Source of the DNA: Flavobacterium seoulense
Lineage (GTDB): Bacteria > Bacteroidota > Bacteroidia > Flavobacteriales > Flavobacteriaceae
NCBI RefSeq assembly: GCF_000695795.1
Contig: NZ_JNCA01000007.1
Span: 1-64,000 of the forward strand
Length of the DNA: 64,000 bases
Direction: 5' to 3'
The notes under the pieces are model-generated. The model made no database searches. It saw nothing but the letters and a program-made list of their open reading frames with translations, and had not been told where the DNA came from. How positions within the stretch are numbered: position 1 is the stretch's first letter; each line of letters opens with the position of its first letter. Positions 52,466 through 61,514 of the stretch are shown here, in pieces. The translations under genes were made by a program, and so were the position numbers.

Positions 52466-52497
52466 TTTATTAAATAACCTTAGAATATATTATAAAA

Positions 52498-53652
52498 ATG
52501 AAATTCAGAATATTATTTTTAGCCTTTTTTGCTTTGCTGACAGTTCAGGCACAAGAAACTTCAAAAAAAACAGTCAAAAAAGCAACTCCTAAAACCTCAA
52601 TTAAACAAGACGGAATTTTTGCTACTATTACTACTAATAAAGGAGCAATTGTACTAGCGTTAGATTTTCAAAAAGCACCTGTTACAGTAGCCAATTTTAT
52701 TAGTCTTGCTCAGGGTAAAAACGAATTTGTTACCGATAAAAAATTACAAAAAAAACCTTTTTACGATGGATTAAAATTTCATAGGGTAATTAGTGATTTT
52801 ATGATACAAGGTGGAGATCCGCAAGGAACAGGAGCCGGAGGACCAGGTTATAGTTTTAAAGACGAGTTTATTCCTGAACTTAAATTTGACAAGAGAGGAA
52901 TTTTAGCAATGGCTAATTCCGGTCCAAAAACCAATGGAAGTCAATTTTTTATTACACACAAAGAAACTCCTTGGTTAAATGGGAAACACACTATTTTTGG
53001 ACATGTTGTTGAAGGAATGGACGTAGTGAACAAAATTGCACAAGATGATGTAATTAAAAATATTACCATTACTCAAAAAGGTACAATGGCTAAAAAATTC
53101 AAAGCCGAGAAAGTTTTTGCTAACTATTACAACAATAAAGAGCAAGAAGAGAAAAAAGAAGCGGAAGCAAAAGCTGAAGCCGAGCGAATTCAAAAAGAAA
53201 AAACAGCCGCTTTAGTTGCTGAAAAAATGGCTTATTTCAGTAATGAAAAAGCAACTGCAACCACCACTCCATCTGGATTAGTTTACAAAATAGTAAAAAA
53301 AGGAATGGCTGTTAAACCTGCTGCCGGAACTACAGTATATTTTCATTATTCAGGTTTTTTCGAAGATGGTAATTTATTTGACAGTAGTCTTACTGAAGTT
53401 GCTAAATCTTATGGAAAATATGACGAAAGACGATTTGTACAAGGTGGTTATAATCCTTTTCCTTTTGAAATAGGTAAAAAAGACGGTATGATTCCGGGAT
53501 TTATAGAAGCTATCAATTTACTTTCTTTTGGAGATAAAATCATTGCTTTTATTCCTGCTAAATTAGCCTATGGCGAAGCTGGAGCTGGCGGAGTAATTCC
53601 TCCAAATGCCACCTTAATTTTCGAAATCGAAATTTTCGACAAGCAAAACTAA
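52498..53652 (+). CDS. Cyclophilin-FKBP fusion prolyl isomerase, second copy (soluble)
   Basis: A 384-residue paralogue of the preceding protein, from tandem duplication. Its signal peptide ([19 protein letters not shown]) has no lipobox cysteine, so it is probably a soluble periplasmic enzyme, in contrast to its lipidated neighbour. Cyclophilin motifs are again intact ([40 protein letters not shown]), followed by a Glu/Lys/Ala coiled coil ([19 protein letters not shown]) and an FKBP domain ending [20 protein letters not shown]. The run ends with a strong terminator. Function in gliding or secretion is inferred from position. Confidence 0.93.
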   Translation: MKFRILFLAFFALLTVQAQETSKKTVKKATPKTSIKQDGIFATITTNKGAIVLALDFQKAPVTVANFISLAQGKNEFVTDKKLQKKPFYDGLKFHRVISDFMIQGGDPQGTGAGGPGYSFKDEFIPELKFDKRGILAMANSGPKTNGSQFFITHKETPWLNGKHTIFGHVVEGMDVVNKIAQDDVIKNITITQKGTMAKKFKAEKVFANYYNNKEQEEKKEAEAKAEAERIQKEKTAALVAEKMAYFSNEKATATTTPSGLVYKIVKKGMAVKPAAGTTVYFHYSGFFEDGNLFDSSLTEVAKSYGKYDERRFVQGGYNPFPFEIGKKDGMIPGFIEAINLLSFGDKIIAFIPAKLAYGEAGAGGVIPPNATLIFEIEIFDKQN

Positions 53653-53674
53653 AAGACATAAAATTCAAAATACT

Positions 53675-53707
53675 AATCCGACTGTCCTGAGCAGTCGGAT
53701 TTTTTTT
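53675..53707 (+). terminator. Strong terminator after the isomerase operon
   Basis: AATCCGACTG pairs perfectly with CAGTCGGATT around TCCTGAG, followed by eight Ts, 22 bases after the stop. Confidence 0.92.
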
Positions 53708-53809
53708 ATAAGTTCTTACTGATATTCTAAAAAACACCCACCAGAAATTTTCTCACAACATTAATTGTAAAAAATACAATTTTTCTTATTTTAAGTAAAC
53801 TTATTTTTA

Positions 53810-53817
53810 TACATTTG
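53810..53817 (+). promoter_or_regulatory. -7 box of the small two-gene operon
   Basis: TACATTTG matches TAnnTTTG and lies 95 bases before the ATG at 53913, giving an unusually long leader for this genome. No -33 TTG is seen at the usual spacing. Confidence 0.4.
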
Positions 53818-53912
53818 AAAAACAAACTAATTCATTCAGAAACTTAGGCTGACTATCAATTTTCCTAAACACTGAAAAAACAGCTAATTATAAATATCAA
53901 ATTTATAAATCC

Positions 53913-54272
53913 ATGTTTTATCACATTAATGAAATAATAGATCTTAATTTAGAGTTACTGTTTTTATCGAAAAATCATTCTTTAAAATTCTCAGAATTTA
54001 AAGATAAAGACGGAAAGAAACTTGGAAAAATAACCGAATTTTTCCAACTCATGGAGAAAAAAAATCTCATCAAAATAGAACACAACAAATGTAATCTAAC
54101 CGAATTTGGAAAAAAAATTGCTGAAAACGGTGGTTGGTTTGAACATTTGAAAAAGAAGAAAGAAAACGAAAAAACAAATTTAGAAGAAACAGAATCCTTT
54201 TTAAAAGATCAAACTTCTTTCAGCTTATTTACTAATCGTTTACAAAATATTTTTAAAAAAACTAAGGCATGA
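53913..54272 (+). CDS. Winged-helix-like small protein of unknown function
   Basis: A 119-residue lysine-rich protein. The first about 70 residues (NEIIDLNLELLFLSKNHSLK, KITEFFQLMEKKNLIKIEHN, NLTEFGKKIAENGGWFEHLK) look like a winged helix with a LIKIE beta wing, the fold of many small regulators. The rest is a charged helix (KKKKENEKTNLEETESFLK). It could bind DNA or a protein partner. The last base of its stop overlaps the ATG of the next gene in ATGA (54269-54272), so the two are translationally coupled. No family recognised. Confidence 0.55.
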   Translation: MFYHINEIIDLNLELLFLSKNHSLKFSEFKDKDGKKLGKITEFFQLMEKKNLIKIEHNKCNLTEFGKKIAENGGWFEHLKKKKENEKTNLEETESFLKDQTSFSLFTNRLQNIFKKTKA

Positions 54273-54568
54273 ATATTCAAGAATTCTTTTCTGAAGAATG
54301 CGAAAAACTATTCTTAATTCACAAAGCAAGTTTAATTGAAAAAACCTCATTCAATGAGAAAAAAAACAACTTAAAAGCCGAAGATTATCCTAAATTTGAT
54401 CGTGAATTTAAGCGCTTTCAAAGACAAATAAGTTTGAACTTAACAAAACTTATAAAGAAAAACAGAAAAACAAACGTAGAAGAAATCTTAGAGCCTATAG
54501 CTAATAAATACACCAAATCATTTCTAAATCTGGTTGATTTATCAAAAATCGATCTTGAAAAAAATTAG
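54269..54568 (+). CDS. Helical protein of unknown function, coupled to the preceding gene
   Basis: A 99-residue, mostly helical, charged protein (MNIQEFFSEECEKLFLIHKA, FDREFKRFQRQISLNLTKLI, EILEPIANKYTKSFLNLVDL). Its ATG overlaps the TGA of the previous gene, a strong sign that the two are made together and possibly interact. No signal peptide, membrane helix or known motif. It is tempting to compare it with toxin-antitoxin pairs because of size and coupling, but neither protein resembles any known toxin, so no function is given. Confidence 0.55.
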   Translation: MNIQEFFSEECEKLFLIHKASLIEKTSFNEKKNNLKAEDYPKFDREFKRFQRQISLNLTKLIKKNRKTNVEEILEPIANKYTKSFLNLVDLSKIDLEKN

Positions 54569-54595
54569 TATAAAATGATTTATTAACCAAATAAA

Positions 54596-54629
54596 AAGCC
54601 CTTTCAGTCTTATTATAGTGAAAGGGCTT
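54596..54629. terminator. Terminator between convergent small genes
   Basis: AAGCCCTTTCA pairs with TGAAAGGGCTT. A T run follows on the minus strand, so it mainly serves the gene at 54656-55096, and it may also serve the plus-strand operon. Confidence 0.8.
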
Positions 54630-54655
54630 CTAATTTTATAATCAGTATTCAGGAA

Positions 54656-55096
54656 TTATTTCTTCCCAAATTTCCATTCAAATTCGTCTTTATCATTAAT
54701 TATGGCGCCAACTTCAACTTTTACTACTTCTTCAAATTCAGTTTGAAATAATAGCCAATTGTCTTCGTTAAAATAATTTTCAAAAGTATCAAATTCTTCC
54801 TGAGTAAATTTAGAAATACTCTTTTGAGCCAAATCTTTTTTAACGTCTTTAATATTTCTGCCAATTAATTTATTGCCAAATAACTCTAAATTGGCACTCG
54901 AAACAACAACATATCCTAATTTAAAATCTTCGTCTTTGTAAAAAGTCAAACGCATTTTAAATTTATTATAAACAAAAATTACATTCTCATCTTCGTCTTT
55001 ATAATTTCTATCGGGCTTTCCATAAACTGACTCAACATCTTTTTGTTTCATCCCGAATATGAGTTTATCAATTCCGTTTTTAAGGTTTATTTTCAT
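54656..55096 (-). CDS. Conserved-looking soluble protein of unknown function
   Basis: A 146-residue acidic protein without signal peptide (MKINLKNGIDKLIFGMKQKD). LIFGMKQKDVESVYGKPDRN resembles the start of the small BamE/SmpA-like fold used in several bacterial domains (a FGM-x-VxxxxGxP pattern), followed by strands with aromatic residues (VIFVYNKFKMRLTFYKDEDF). It could be an immunity-type or adaptor protein, but that is speculation. It faces the preceding two-gene operon across a shared terminator and has a 213-base gap to the P-type ATPase gene. Confidence 0.6.
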   Translation of the reverse strand: MKINLKNGIDKLIFGMKQKDVESVYGKPDRNYKDEDENVIFVYNKFKMRLTFYKDEDFKLGYVVVSSANLELFGNKLIGRNIKDVKKDLAQKSISKFTQEEFDTFENYFNEDNWLLFQTEFEEVVKVEVGAIINDKDEFEWKFGKK

Positions 55097-55309
55097 GTCT
55101 CTAATTTTTGGGTAAAGTTCGCAAACTTTTTTACAACATGAACCATTTTAGCCTATATAATCTTAAGGTTTTATTAAAGTCACGTTAGTTAAGATGGTTT
55201 TTTAGTAAATTAGTGTATAATGTCAATGCTAGTATTACAAGCGATTTTGCTCTAAAAATTCGAAATAAAAATATATTAAAACATTTTTTCGAATAAAACC
55301 ATCATTATC

Positions 55310-57205
55310 ATGGACTTACCTTTCAAAGACAAAAAATTTCTTTTTTTATTGCTGTCAGTTAGTATAGTAGTTACATTAGAAATATTATCACTTTTAGGAA
55401 TTCATCTTCCTATGTCTTATGCCCCTTATATTTTTTGTTTATTCATTATCGGAATTGGTCATGAGGTAATTTTTAACGGATTTCAATCACTTATTAAATT
55501 CAATTTTAGCAGTATCAATTTGTTGATGACCATTGCTGTTATTGCTGCTTTGTATTTAGGCCAATATTCTGAAGCTGCGGTGGTTATTGTGCTATATGTT
55601 TTAGGCGAAAGACTGGAAGATATTGGACTGGAAAATTCAAAATCAGCATTAGATAAGTTAATCCAAAGTGTTCCTAAAACAGCACTTGTAAAATCAGTAA
55701 ATAAAGAAATTCCACTTGACGAAATAGAAATAGATACTATTATTCAAATCAAACCGGGGAGTATTATTCCTCTTGACGGAAAAATTACTTTTGGCGAAAC
55801 CCTAATTGACGAATCTGCCATTACTGGTGAACCTATTGCTAAAGAAAAGCAAGTTGGAGATAAAGTTTTTGCCGGTACATTAAATACGAATGGTTTTATC
55901 GAAATTGCCACAACTAAACTTGCTAACGACACCACTTTTGCAAAAATCATCCAGCTCACTTTTGAAGCCAATGCGGCCAAAAGTGATACCCAAAAATTTA
56001 TCCAACGCTTTTCAAGATTATACACTCCACTTATTATTGTATTAGCCATCTTAATTTTTAGCATTCCGGTTTTTGTGATGGGTCAGGATTTTAATCATTG
56101 GTTAAATCAGGCCGTTACACTTTTAGTTATTGCCTGTCCTTGTGCCTTAGTTATCTCAACTCCTGTTGCGATTTACGCTGCGATAGGTAACGCTTCCGCA
56201 AAAGGTGTTCTGGTAAAAGGAGGAAAATACATTGAAGCCTTAGCCGAAATTCAGGCTATCGCCGTAGACAAAACCAGAACAATTACTTATGGAACTCCAG
56301 TAGTTTCAGATGTTTTTCCTCTTGTAGGAACCAGCCGTAAAGAATTACTCTCCTGTACCGCAGGTGCCGAAATGTTTTCAGAACATCCCCTGGCACAAGC
56401 CATTATTACAGCCAGTAAAGCAGAAGGTTTCGAACCTCATGCTGCTAAAGATTTCAAAAGTATTTTAGGAAAAGGAGCAACAGCAAAATGTACAGTTTGT
56501 GAAATAGATACAGTTCATGTGGGAAAACTGGAATTCATTAGAGAATACCATGAAATAACTCCCGAAGTAGAAAAAATTGTAGCACAATTATCTACCGAAG
56601 GAAAAACGAGTGTGGTTGTCAGTTTTGGAAAAGGTGTCGCAGGAATTATTGGTTTAACTGACCAAATTAAACCTGATAGTTATGTAGCAATACAAGAATT
56701 GGAAGAACAAAATATTGATGTGATTATGCTTACCGGTGATAGCGAAAAAGCTGCTCATTATGTGGCAAAACAGGTTGGTATTTCAAAAGTTTTTGGAGGC
56801 TTACTTCCTGAACAAAAATCAGAGGAAATAAAAGCACTTTTACAACAATATGACAAAGTAGCTATGGTAGGTGACGGAATCAATGATGCTCCTGCTCTGG
56901 CATTAAGCACCGTAGGAATAGCTATGGGAGCGGCAGGAAGTGACACTGCTATAGAAACGGCTAATATTGCCCTGATGAATGACCAACTTTCATTAATTCC
57001 GTTTCTTATTCGATTGAGTAAAAAAACGATGAAACAAATAAAGTTCAACACTTTTGGAGCTATAGCCACTAAAATAGTATTTATTCTGCTTGCATTTTTT
57101 GGATATAGCAATTTAGCTTTAGCCATCGCTGCCGATGTTGGTGTTACCTTAATTGTAATTTTATTTAGTTTGAATTTAATGCGATTCGAAAAAGTAAAAA
57201 ATTAA
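55310..57205 (+). CDS. Heavy-metal P1B-type ATPase with altered DKTRT motif
   Basis: A 631-residue metal pump without an N-terminal metal-binding domain. Membrane segments lie at about 10-28, 37-55, 66-85, 240-260 and 268-290, with the metal site CPC in VIACPCALVIS (about 274-284), then two helices at the C-terminus. ITGEP (dephosphorylation), SEHPLA, LTGDSEKAA and MVGDGINDAPALA are normal. The phosphorylation motif, normally DKTGT, reads DKTRT (D320-T324; codon AGA at 56276-56278). A CPC site suggests Cu+ or Zn/Cd/Pb export. Whether Arg323 is compatible with activity is the open question. Confidence 0.9.
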   Translation: MDLPFKDKKFLFLLLSVSIVVTLEILSLLGIHLPMSYAPYIFCLFIIGIGHEVIFNGFQSLIKFNFSSINLLMTIAVIAALYLGQYSEAAVVIVLYVLGERLEDIGLENSKSALDKLIQSVPKTALVKSVNKEIPLDEIEIDTIIQIKPGSIIPLDGKITFGETLIDESAITGEPIAKEKQVGDKVFAGTLNTNGFIEIATTKLANDTTFAKIIQLTFEANAAKSDTQKFIQRFSRLYTPLIIVLAILIFSIPVFVMGQDFNHWLNQAVTLLVIACPCALVISTPVAIYAAIGNASAKGVLVKGGKYIEALAEIQAIAVDKTRTITYGTPVVSDVFPLVGTSRKELLSCTAGAEMFSEHPLAQAIITASKAEGFEPHAAKDFKSILGKGATAKCTVCEIDTVHVGKLEFIREYHEITPEVEKIVAQLSTEGKTSVVVSFGKGVAGIIGLTDQIKPDSYVAIQELEEQNIDVIMLTGDSEKAAHYVAKQVGISKVFGGLLPEQKSEEIKALLQQYDKVAMVGDGINDAPALALSTVGIAMGAAGSDTAIETANIALMNDQLSLIPFLIRLSKKTMKQIKFNTFGAIATKIVFILLAFFGYSNLALAIAADVGVTLIVILFSLNLMRFEKVKN

Positions 57206-57221
57206 TTTTCTCTTATAAAAC

Positions 57222-57253
57222 AAAAGCGTTAACATTTATATCTTAACGCTTTT
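57222..57253. terminator. Terminator between ATPase and the convergent gene
   Basis: AAAAGCGTTAA (57222-57232) pairs with TTAACGCTTTT (57243-57253); a T run follows on the plus strand, 17 bases after the ATPase stop. It also lies just past the stop of the minus-strand gene at 57259. Confidence 0.85.
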
Positions 57254-57258
57254 TTATT

Positions 57259-57621
57259 TTATTCTTCTTCGTACATTTCGTCGTAACGAGCTGGAACTTG
57301 TGGATCAAAAAGTGGACATTTGAATTCTTCCATAATATCTACTAATTTATCCATTGTTTTACCTTCAGTTCCGTAACAATCTATTTGAACCGTTTGAGGA
57401 GTTGTTTTTACCTGAAAAGCTCCTACTCCATTATTGTTTTTCCAACTGTTCTCATCTACTCTTTCCCATTTAGAAAATACCGAAGCAATTCTGTTCATTA
57501 TAACCGTAACAGGAAGTTCTTCTAAACCTTCAATAGTTTTCTGCTCATCAATAGCTTCATAAACCTCCTGATGGTTTAAATAAACACCTTCTAAATATTT
57601 CCAAAAAAGTAATTCGTACAT
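57259..57621 (-). CDS. Conserved-looking cytoplasmic protein of unknown function
   Basis: A 120-residue acidic protein (MYELLFWKYLEGVYLNHQEV; ends ARYDEMYEEE) with no signal or membrane helix. Its central part (PVTVIMNRIASVFSKWERVD, VGAFQVKTTPQTVQIDCYGT) alternates helix and strand. I recognise it only as a protein typically found next to purM in Flavobacteria, without a known function. It is transcribed in the same direction as purM and separated from it by a repeat-rich gap of 107 bases. Confidence 0.65.
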   Translation of the reverse strand: MYELLFWKYLEGVYLNHQEVYEAIDEQKTIEGLEELPVTVIMNRIASVFSKWERVDENSWKNNNGVGAFQVKTTPQTVQIDCYGTEGKTMDKLVDIMEEFKCPLFDPQVPARYDEMYEEE

Positions 57622-57633
57622 TTTTTAAGTTAC

Positions 57634-57720
57634 AAAGGTTCTGAGGTTCTGAGTTACTAAGATTCTATACAACTGAAATAAAAAATCTCAGCAACTTAGT
57701 TTCTTAGGAACTTAGAAACT
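57634..57720. repeat. Repeat-built intergenic spacer (CTAAGTT/GGTTCTGAG words)
   Basis: GGTTCTGAG occurs twice in tandem, followed by TTACTAAGATTCT; on the right ACTTAGTTTCTTAGGAACTT forms the inverted half. The style matches other spacers in this window (28709-28778, 58970-59050, 2795-2836). Confidence 0.55.
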
Positions 57721-57728
57721 CTAAAAAA

Positions 57729-58907
57729 TTAATATTCGTAAGTTCCGTATTCGCTGGTAATTGTTAATTTCTTACTGTCTGCAGCTTCAACGCGACCAAC
57801 AATTTGTGCATTAACATTGAACGATTTTGAAATAGCAATAATATCTTCAGCAACTTCAGCAGGAACGTATAATTCCATACGATGTCCGCAGTTAAAAACC
57901 TGATACATTTCTTTCCAATCGGTTTTTGATTGCTCCTGAATTAATTGGAACAATGGAGGAACCGGAAACAAATTATCTTTTATAATATGTAAATTGTCTA
58001 CAAAATGTAAAATTTTAGTCTGTGCTCCACCACTACAGTGAACCATTCCGTGAATTTCATTCGACGAATATTTATCTAAAATTTTCTTGATAATTGGCGC
58101 ATAAGTTCTTGTTGGAGAAAGCACTAATTGTCCGGCATCAATTGGTGAATTTTCCACCGCATCAGTTAATTGTACCTGACCTGAATAAATCAATTCTTCA
58201 GGAACAGCAGCATCATAACTTTCCGGGTATTTTGTTGCCAAATATTTACCGAAAACATCATGACGAGCCGATGTTAATCCGTTACTTCCCATTCCGCCAT
58301 TATAGCTTTTTTCATAAGAAGCCTGACCGAAAGATTCTAATCCAACGATTACATCACCAGACTGAATATTAGCATTATCGATTACCTTAGAACGTTTCAT
58401 GCGAGCCGTAACGGTAGAATCCACAATGATTGTACGAACTATATCGCCTACATCGGCAGTTTCTCCACCTGTAGAATGAATGCTTACGCCAAAAGAAGCC
58501 AATTCCTGAATTAATTCTTCGGTTCCGTTGATAATCGCTGAGATAACTTCGGCAGGAATTAGATTTTTATTTCTTCCGATAGTTGATGAAAGCAAGATAT
58601 TATCAGTTGCTCCTACACACAATAAATCATCAATATTCATGATTAATGCATCCTGAGCGATACCTTTCCAAACAGAAATATCTCCTGTTTCTTTCCAATA
58701 CATATATGCTAATGAAGACTTGGTTCCTGCTCCATCGGCATGCATAATAAGACAATAATCTTCGTCTTGGGTTAGATAATCAGGGACAATTTTACAAAAT
58801 GCCTGAGGAAACAATCCTTTATCTATATTTTTTATAGCATTGTGTACATCTTCTTTGGATGCCGAAACACCGCGTTGTGCATATCTTTTTGAAGTATCTG
58901 AACTCAT
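57729..58907 (-). CDS. purM: Phosphoribosylformylglycinamidine cyclo-ligase (AIR synthase, PurM)
   Basis: A 392-residue enzyme of purine synthesis that makes aminoimidazole ribonucleotide. Family landmarks: YAQRGVSASKEDVHNAIKNI, ADGAGTKSSLAYMYW, IAQDALIMNIDDLLCVGATD (the ATP and metal-binding strand), STGGETADVGDIVR and LVLSPTRTYAP. It is somewhat longer than the usual about 345 residues because of Bacteroidota-specific insertions. A TATCTTTG -7 box lies at 58952-58959 on the minus strand, about 45 bases before the start. Confidence 0.95.
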   Translation of the reverse strand: MSSDTSKRYAQRGVSASKEDVHNAIKNIDKGLFPQAFCKIVPDYLTQDEDYCLIMHADGAGTKSSLAYMYWKETGDISVWKGIAQDALIMNIDDLLCVGATDNILLSSTIGRNKNLIPAEVISAIINGTEELIQELASFGVSIHSTGGETADVGDIVRTIIVDSTVTARMKRSKVIDNANIQSGDVIVGLESFGQASYEKSYNGGMGSNGLTSARHDVFGKYLATKYPESYDAAVPEELIYSGQVQLTDAVENSPIDAGQLVLSPTRTYAPIIKKILDKYSSNEIHGMVHCSGGAQTKILHFVDNLHIIKDNLFPVPPLFQLIQEQSKTDWKEMYQVFNCGHRMELYVPAEVAEDIIAISKSFNVNAQIVGRVEAADSKKLTITSEYGTYEY

Positions 58908-58969
58908 GAATTGTAATTGTGTAGCTGCAATAGAGCAACTTGGTTTTGCGGCAAAGATAATTATTTTTT

Positions 58970-59050
58970 AGAAGTTAGAGATTAAAAGTTAGAAGTTAGA
59001 AGCCAGGAGCCCTCAGCCCATAACCTCTAACTCACAACCATTAACTTATA
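58970..59050. repeat. Repeat-built spacer between purM and glnN (AGTTAGAAGTTAGAAG words)
   Basis: GTTAGAAGTTAGAAG and GATTAAAAGTTAG on the left, with the inverted half TAACCTCTAACTCACAACC and TTAACTTATAATT on the right. It may serve as terminator of glnN transcription, which ends at 59052. Confidence 0.55.
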
Positions 59051-59051
59051 A

Positions 59052-61241
59052 TTATTTGGTAAACAACAACTCTCTGTATTTAGTTAGCGTCCATAATTCA
59101 TTATCTACTAACAATTCTAATTTATCACAGTGATTTCTAATTACTTCAAAATAAGGTTTTACTTTATTGCAATAGGCTTCGGCAGTTTTTTGTGCATTTC
59201 CTAAAGCATTTGCATTTTTTCTTTCGTTACGCATTTCTTCCTCTTTGGCATTGATACCTTCAATATGAGTCGAAATTTCTTTAATCAATCCTATTTGTTC
59301 TTTTGCAATTGATTCGAATTCTTTTCCGAAAATATCTTTCAAACCTTTTACATTTTCGATTAAAGTATTTTGGTAACGAATAGCCGTTGGAATCACATGA
59401 TTTTTCGAAATATCACCTAAAACCCTGCTTTCAATCTGGATTTTCTTAGTATATTCTTCTAATTCTATTTCGTAACGTGCTTCCACCTCTACATGATTCA
59501 TAATTCCTAATTCAGAAAATAAATCCAATGCGCGTTGTGAAGCTCTTGCTTTCAAAGCTTCAGGAGTAGTTTTAAAGTTACTCAAGCCTCTTTTCTTAGC
59601 TTCTTTTTCCCAGGCTTCACTATAACCATCACCTTCGAAAAGAATATCTTTCGACACCTTAATATATTCTCTCAACACATTAAAAATAGCATCGTCTTTT
59701 TTCATTGCTTTCGAATCAATCAAAGCATCAACTTCTACTTTAAAATCTCTTAATTGTTTTGCAACAATCGTATTTAAAGTAGTCATTGCATTCGAACAGT
59801 TTGCCGAAGATCCAACCGCTCTAAATTCAAATTTATTTCCGGTAAATGCAAAAGGCGAAGTTCTGTTTCTATCGGTATTATCTAAAATTACTTCCGGAAT
59901 TTTACCAACTACATTTAGTTTTAAATCGGTTTTTTCTTCTGGCGATAATTTCCCTGTAGTCACACTTTCTAATTCGGCCAAAACTTTCGTTAATTGCTCT
60001 CCAATAAATACCGAAATAATTGCAGGCGGCGCTTCATTCGCACCTAAACGGTGATCATTGCTAGCTGTTGCAATCGAAGCGCGTAGTAATTCTTCGTAAT
60101 CATTTACCGCTTTAATTGTATTAATAAAGAAAGTCAAAAACTGTAAATTACTCATTGGCGTTTTGCTTGGGCTCAACAAATTTACTCCAGTATCAGTTGC
60201 TAATGACCAGTTATTATGCTTTCCGGAACCATTTACTCCTTTAAATGGTTTTTCGTGTAACAATACTTTAAAGTCATGACGCTCGGCTACTTTTTGCATA
60301 ATATCCATCAAAAGACAGTTATGATCTACAGCCAGATTTGTTTCTTCGAAAATTGGAGCCAACTCAAATTGGTTTGGCGCTACCTCATTATGACGGGTTT
60401 TAACCGGAATTCCTAATAGCATACACTCTTGCTCCAAATCACGCATATAGATTAAAGCACGCGTAGGAATCGATCCAAAATAATGATCATCTAACTGCTG
60501 TCCTTTTGCCGAAGTATGTCCTAATAATGTTCTTCCTGTCATCATTAAGTCAGGACGGGAATGTGCCAAAGATTTATCTACAAGGAAATATTCCTGCTCC
60601 CAACCTAAGGTTGCAGTAACCTTTTTGACATTTTTATCAAAATAACGACAAACCTCAGTAGCGGCTTCGTCCATTACTGCCAAAGCTCTTAATAAAGGTA
60701 TTTTATTATCTAAAGCTTCGCCTGTATATGAAATAAAAACGGTAGGAATACATAAAGTGGTACCATATATAAATGCCGGAGAAGTTGGATCCCAGGCTGT
60801 ATATCCACGAGCTTCAAATGTATTTCTAATTCCTCCGTTAGGAAAACTAGAAGCATCAGGTTCCTGCTGTACTAATTGTGCTCCTCCAAATTTTTCTACC
60901 GGATCACTTCCATCATAAGAAGTTTCAAAAAAAGCATCGTGTTTTTCAGCAGTAGTTCCTGTTAAAGGTTGAAACCAGTGTGTATAATGAGTAACTCCTT
61001 TAGCAAGTGCCCACTCTTTCATACCCATTGCAATATAATCGGCTAGTTTTCTATCTATTTTCGTTCCATTTTCAATAGCACCCTGCACCGCCTTAAAAGC
61101 ATCTGAAGTTAAATATTGTTTCATGGCTTTTTCATTAAATACATTAGAGCCAAAAATGCTTGACTTTCTATTTGTCTCTTCAAAATGTATTGCTTTTCTA
61201 TTAGAAGCTTCCTTCAACGCTTGAAAACGTAATGTTGACAT
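59052..61241 (-). CDS. glnN: Glutamine synthetase type III (GlnN)
   Basis: A 729-residue GSIII, the large hexameric form found in Bacteroidota and cyanobacteria. It joins ammonia to glutamate with ATP. Family landmarks: TRHNEVAPNQFELAPIFEET (metal/glutamate site), KPFKGVNGSGKHNNWSLATD (ATP/glutamate-binding NGSGKHNN), LGANEAPPAIIS and FEFRAVGSSANCSNAM. N-terminal residues 1-80 and the C-terminal helical extension (about 600-729) are typical of GSIII only. It is divergent from a type II enzyme, with a TATATTTG -7 box at 61291-61298 on the minus strand. Confidence 0.97.
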   Translation of the reverse strand: MSTLRFQALKEASNRKAIHFEETNRKSSIFGSNVFNEKAMKQYLTSDAFKAVQGAIENGTKIDRKLADYIAMGMKEWALAKGVTHYTHWFQPLTGTTAEKHDAFFETSYDGSDPVEKFGGAQLVQQEPDASSFPNGGIRNTFEARGYTAWDPTSPAFIYGTTLCIPTVFISYTGEALDNKIPLLRALAVMDEAATEVCRYFDKNVKKVTATLGWEQEYFLVDKSLAHSRPDLMMTGRTLLGHTSAKGQQLDDHYFGSIPTRALIYMRDLEQECMLLGIPVKTRHNEVAPNQFELAPIFEETNLAVDHNCLLMDIMQKVAERHDFKVLLHEKPFKGVNGSGKHNNWSLATDTGVNLLSPSKTPMSNLQFLTFFINTIKAVNDYEELLRASIATASNDHRLGANEAPPAIISVFIGEQLTKVLAELESVTTGKLSPEEKTDLKLNVVGKIPEVILDNTDRNRTSPFAFTGNKFEFRAVGSSANCSNAMTTLNTIVAKQLRDFKVEVDALIDSKAMKKDDAIFNVLREYIKVSKDILFEGDGYSEAWEKEAKKRGLSNFKTTPEALKARASQRALDLFSELGIMNHVEVEARYEIELEEYTKKIQIESRVLGDISKNHVIPTAIRYQNTLIENVKGLKDIFGKEFESIAKEQIGLIKEISTHIEGINAKEEEMRNERKNANALGNAQKTAEAYCNKVKPYFEVIRNHCDKLELLVDNELWTLTKYRELLFTK

Positions 61242-61290
61242 TATGGACTATTTTTTAAACTGTTAATAATCAATTTTATAATTAAAAACA

Positions 61291-61298
61291 CAAATATA
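61291..61298 (-). promoter_or_regulatory. -7 box of glnN
   Basis: On the minus strand TATATTTG matches TAnnTTTG, 50 bases before the glnN start. No -33 TTG at standard spacing. Confidence 0.45.
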
Positions 61299-61468
61299 GA
61301 AAATATCAGGCTAAAAACAGCCAGACAAAGCATTGTCAATTTGGTTTTTATTTAGCTTCAAAATTGCTTTTTTTTAAATATACCCCCTACCAAAATATAG
61401 TAATGTGAAAAATAACACTCATTCAAACAAAAGATACCCCAAGGTTTTCAGCACTAAAAAAAATATTA

Positions 61469-61476
61469 TATATTTG
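61469..61476 (+). promoter_or_regulatory. -7 box of the type II glutamine synthetase gene
   Basis: TATATTTG matches TAnnTTTG and is followed by GCACC; the ATG is at 61515. A TTTTC sits about 19 bases upstream in the -33 position, a weak match. Confidence 0.55.
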
Positions 61477-61514
61477 CACCAGAGTTTAAATCAAGAAAAT
61501 TAATTTATATTATT

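Noticed and set aside
53913..54568. Classical type II toxin-antitoxin pair
   Set aside because: Size and coupling fit, but neither product resembles a known toxin fold; I keep the pair as unknown.
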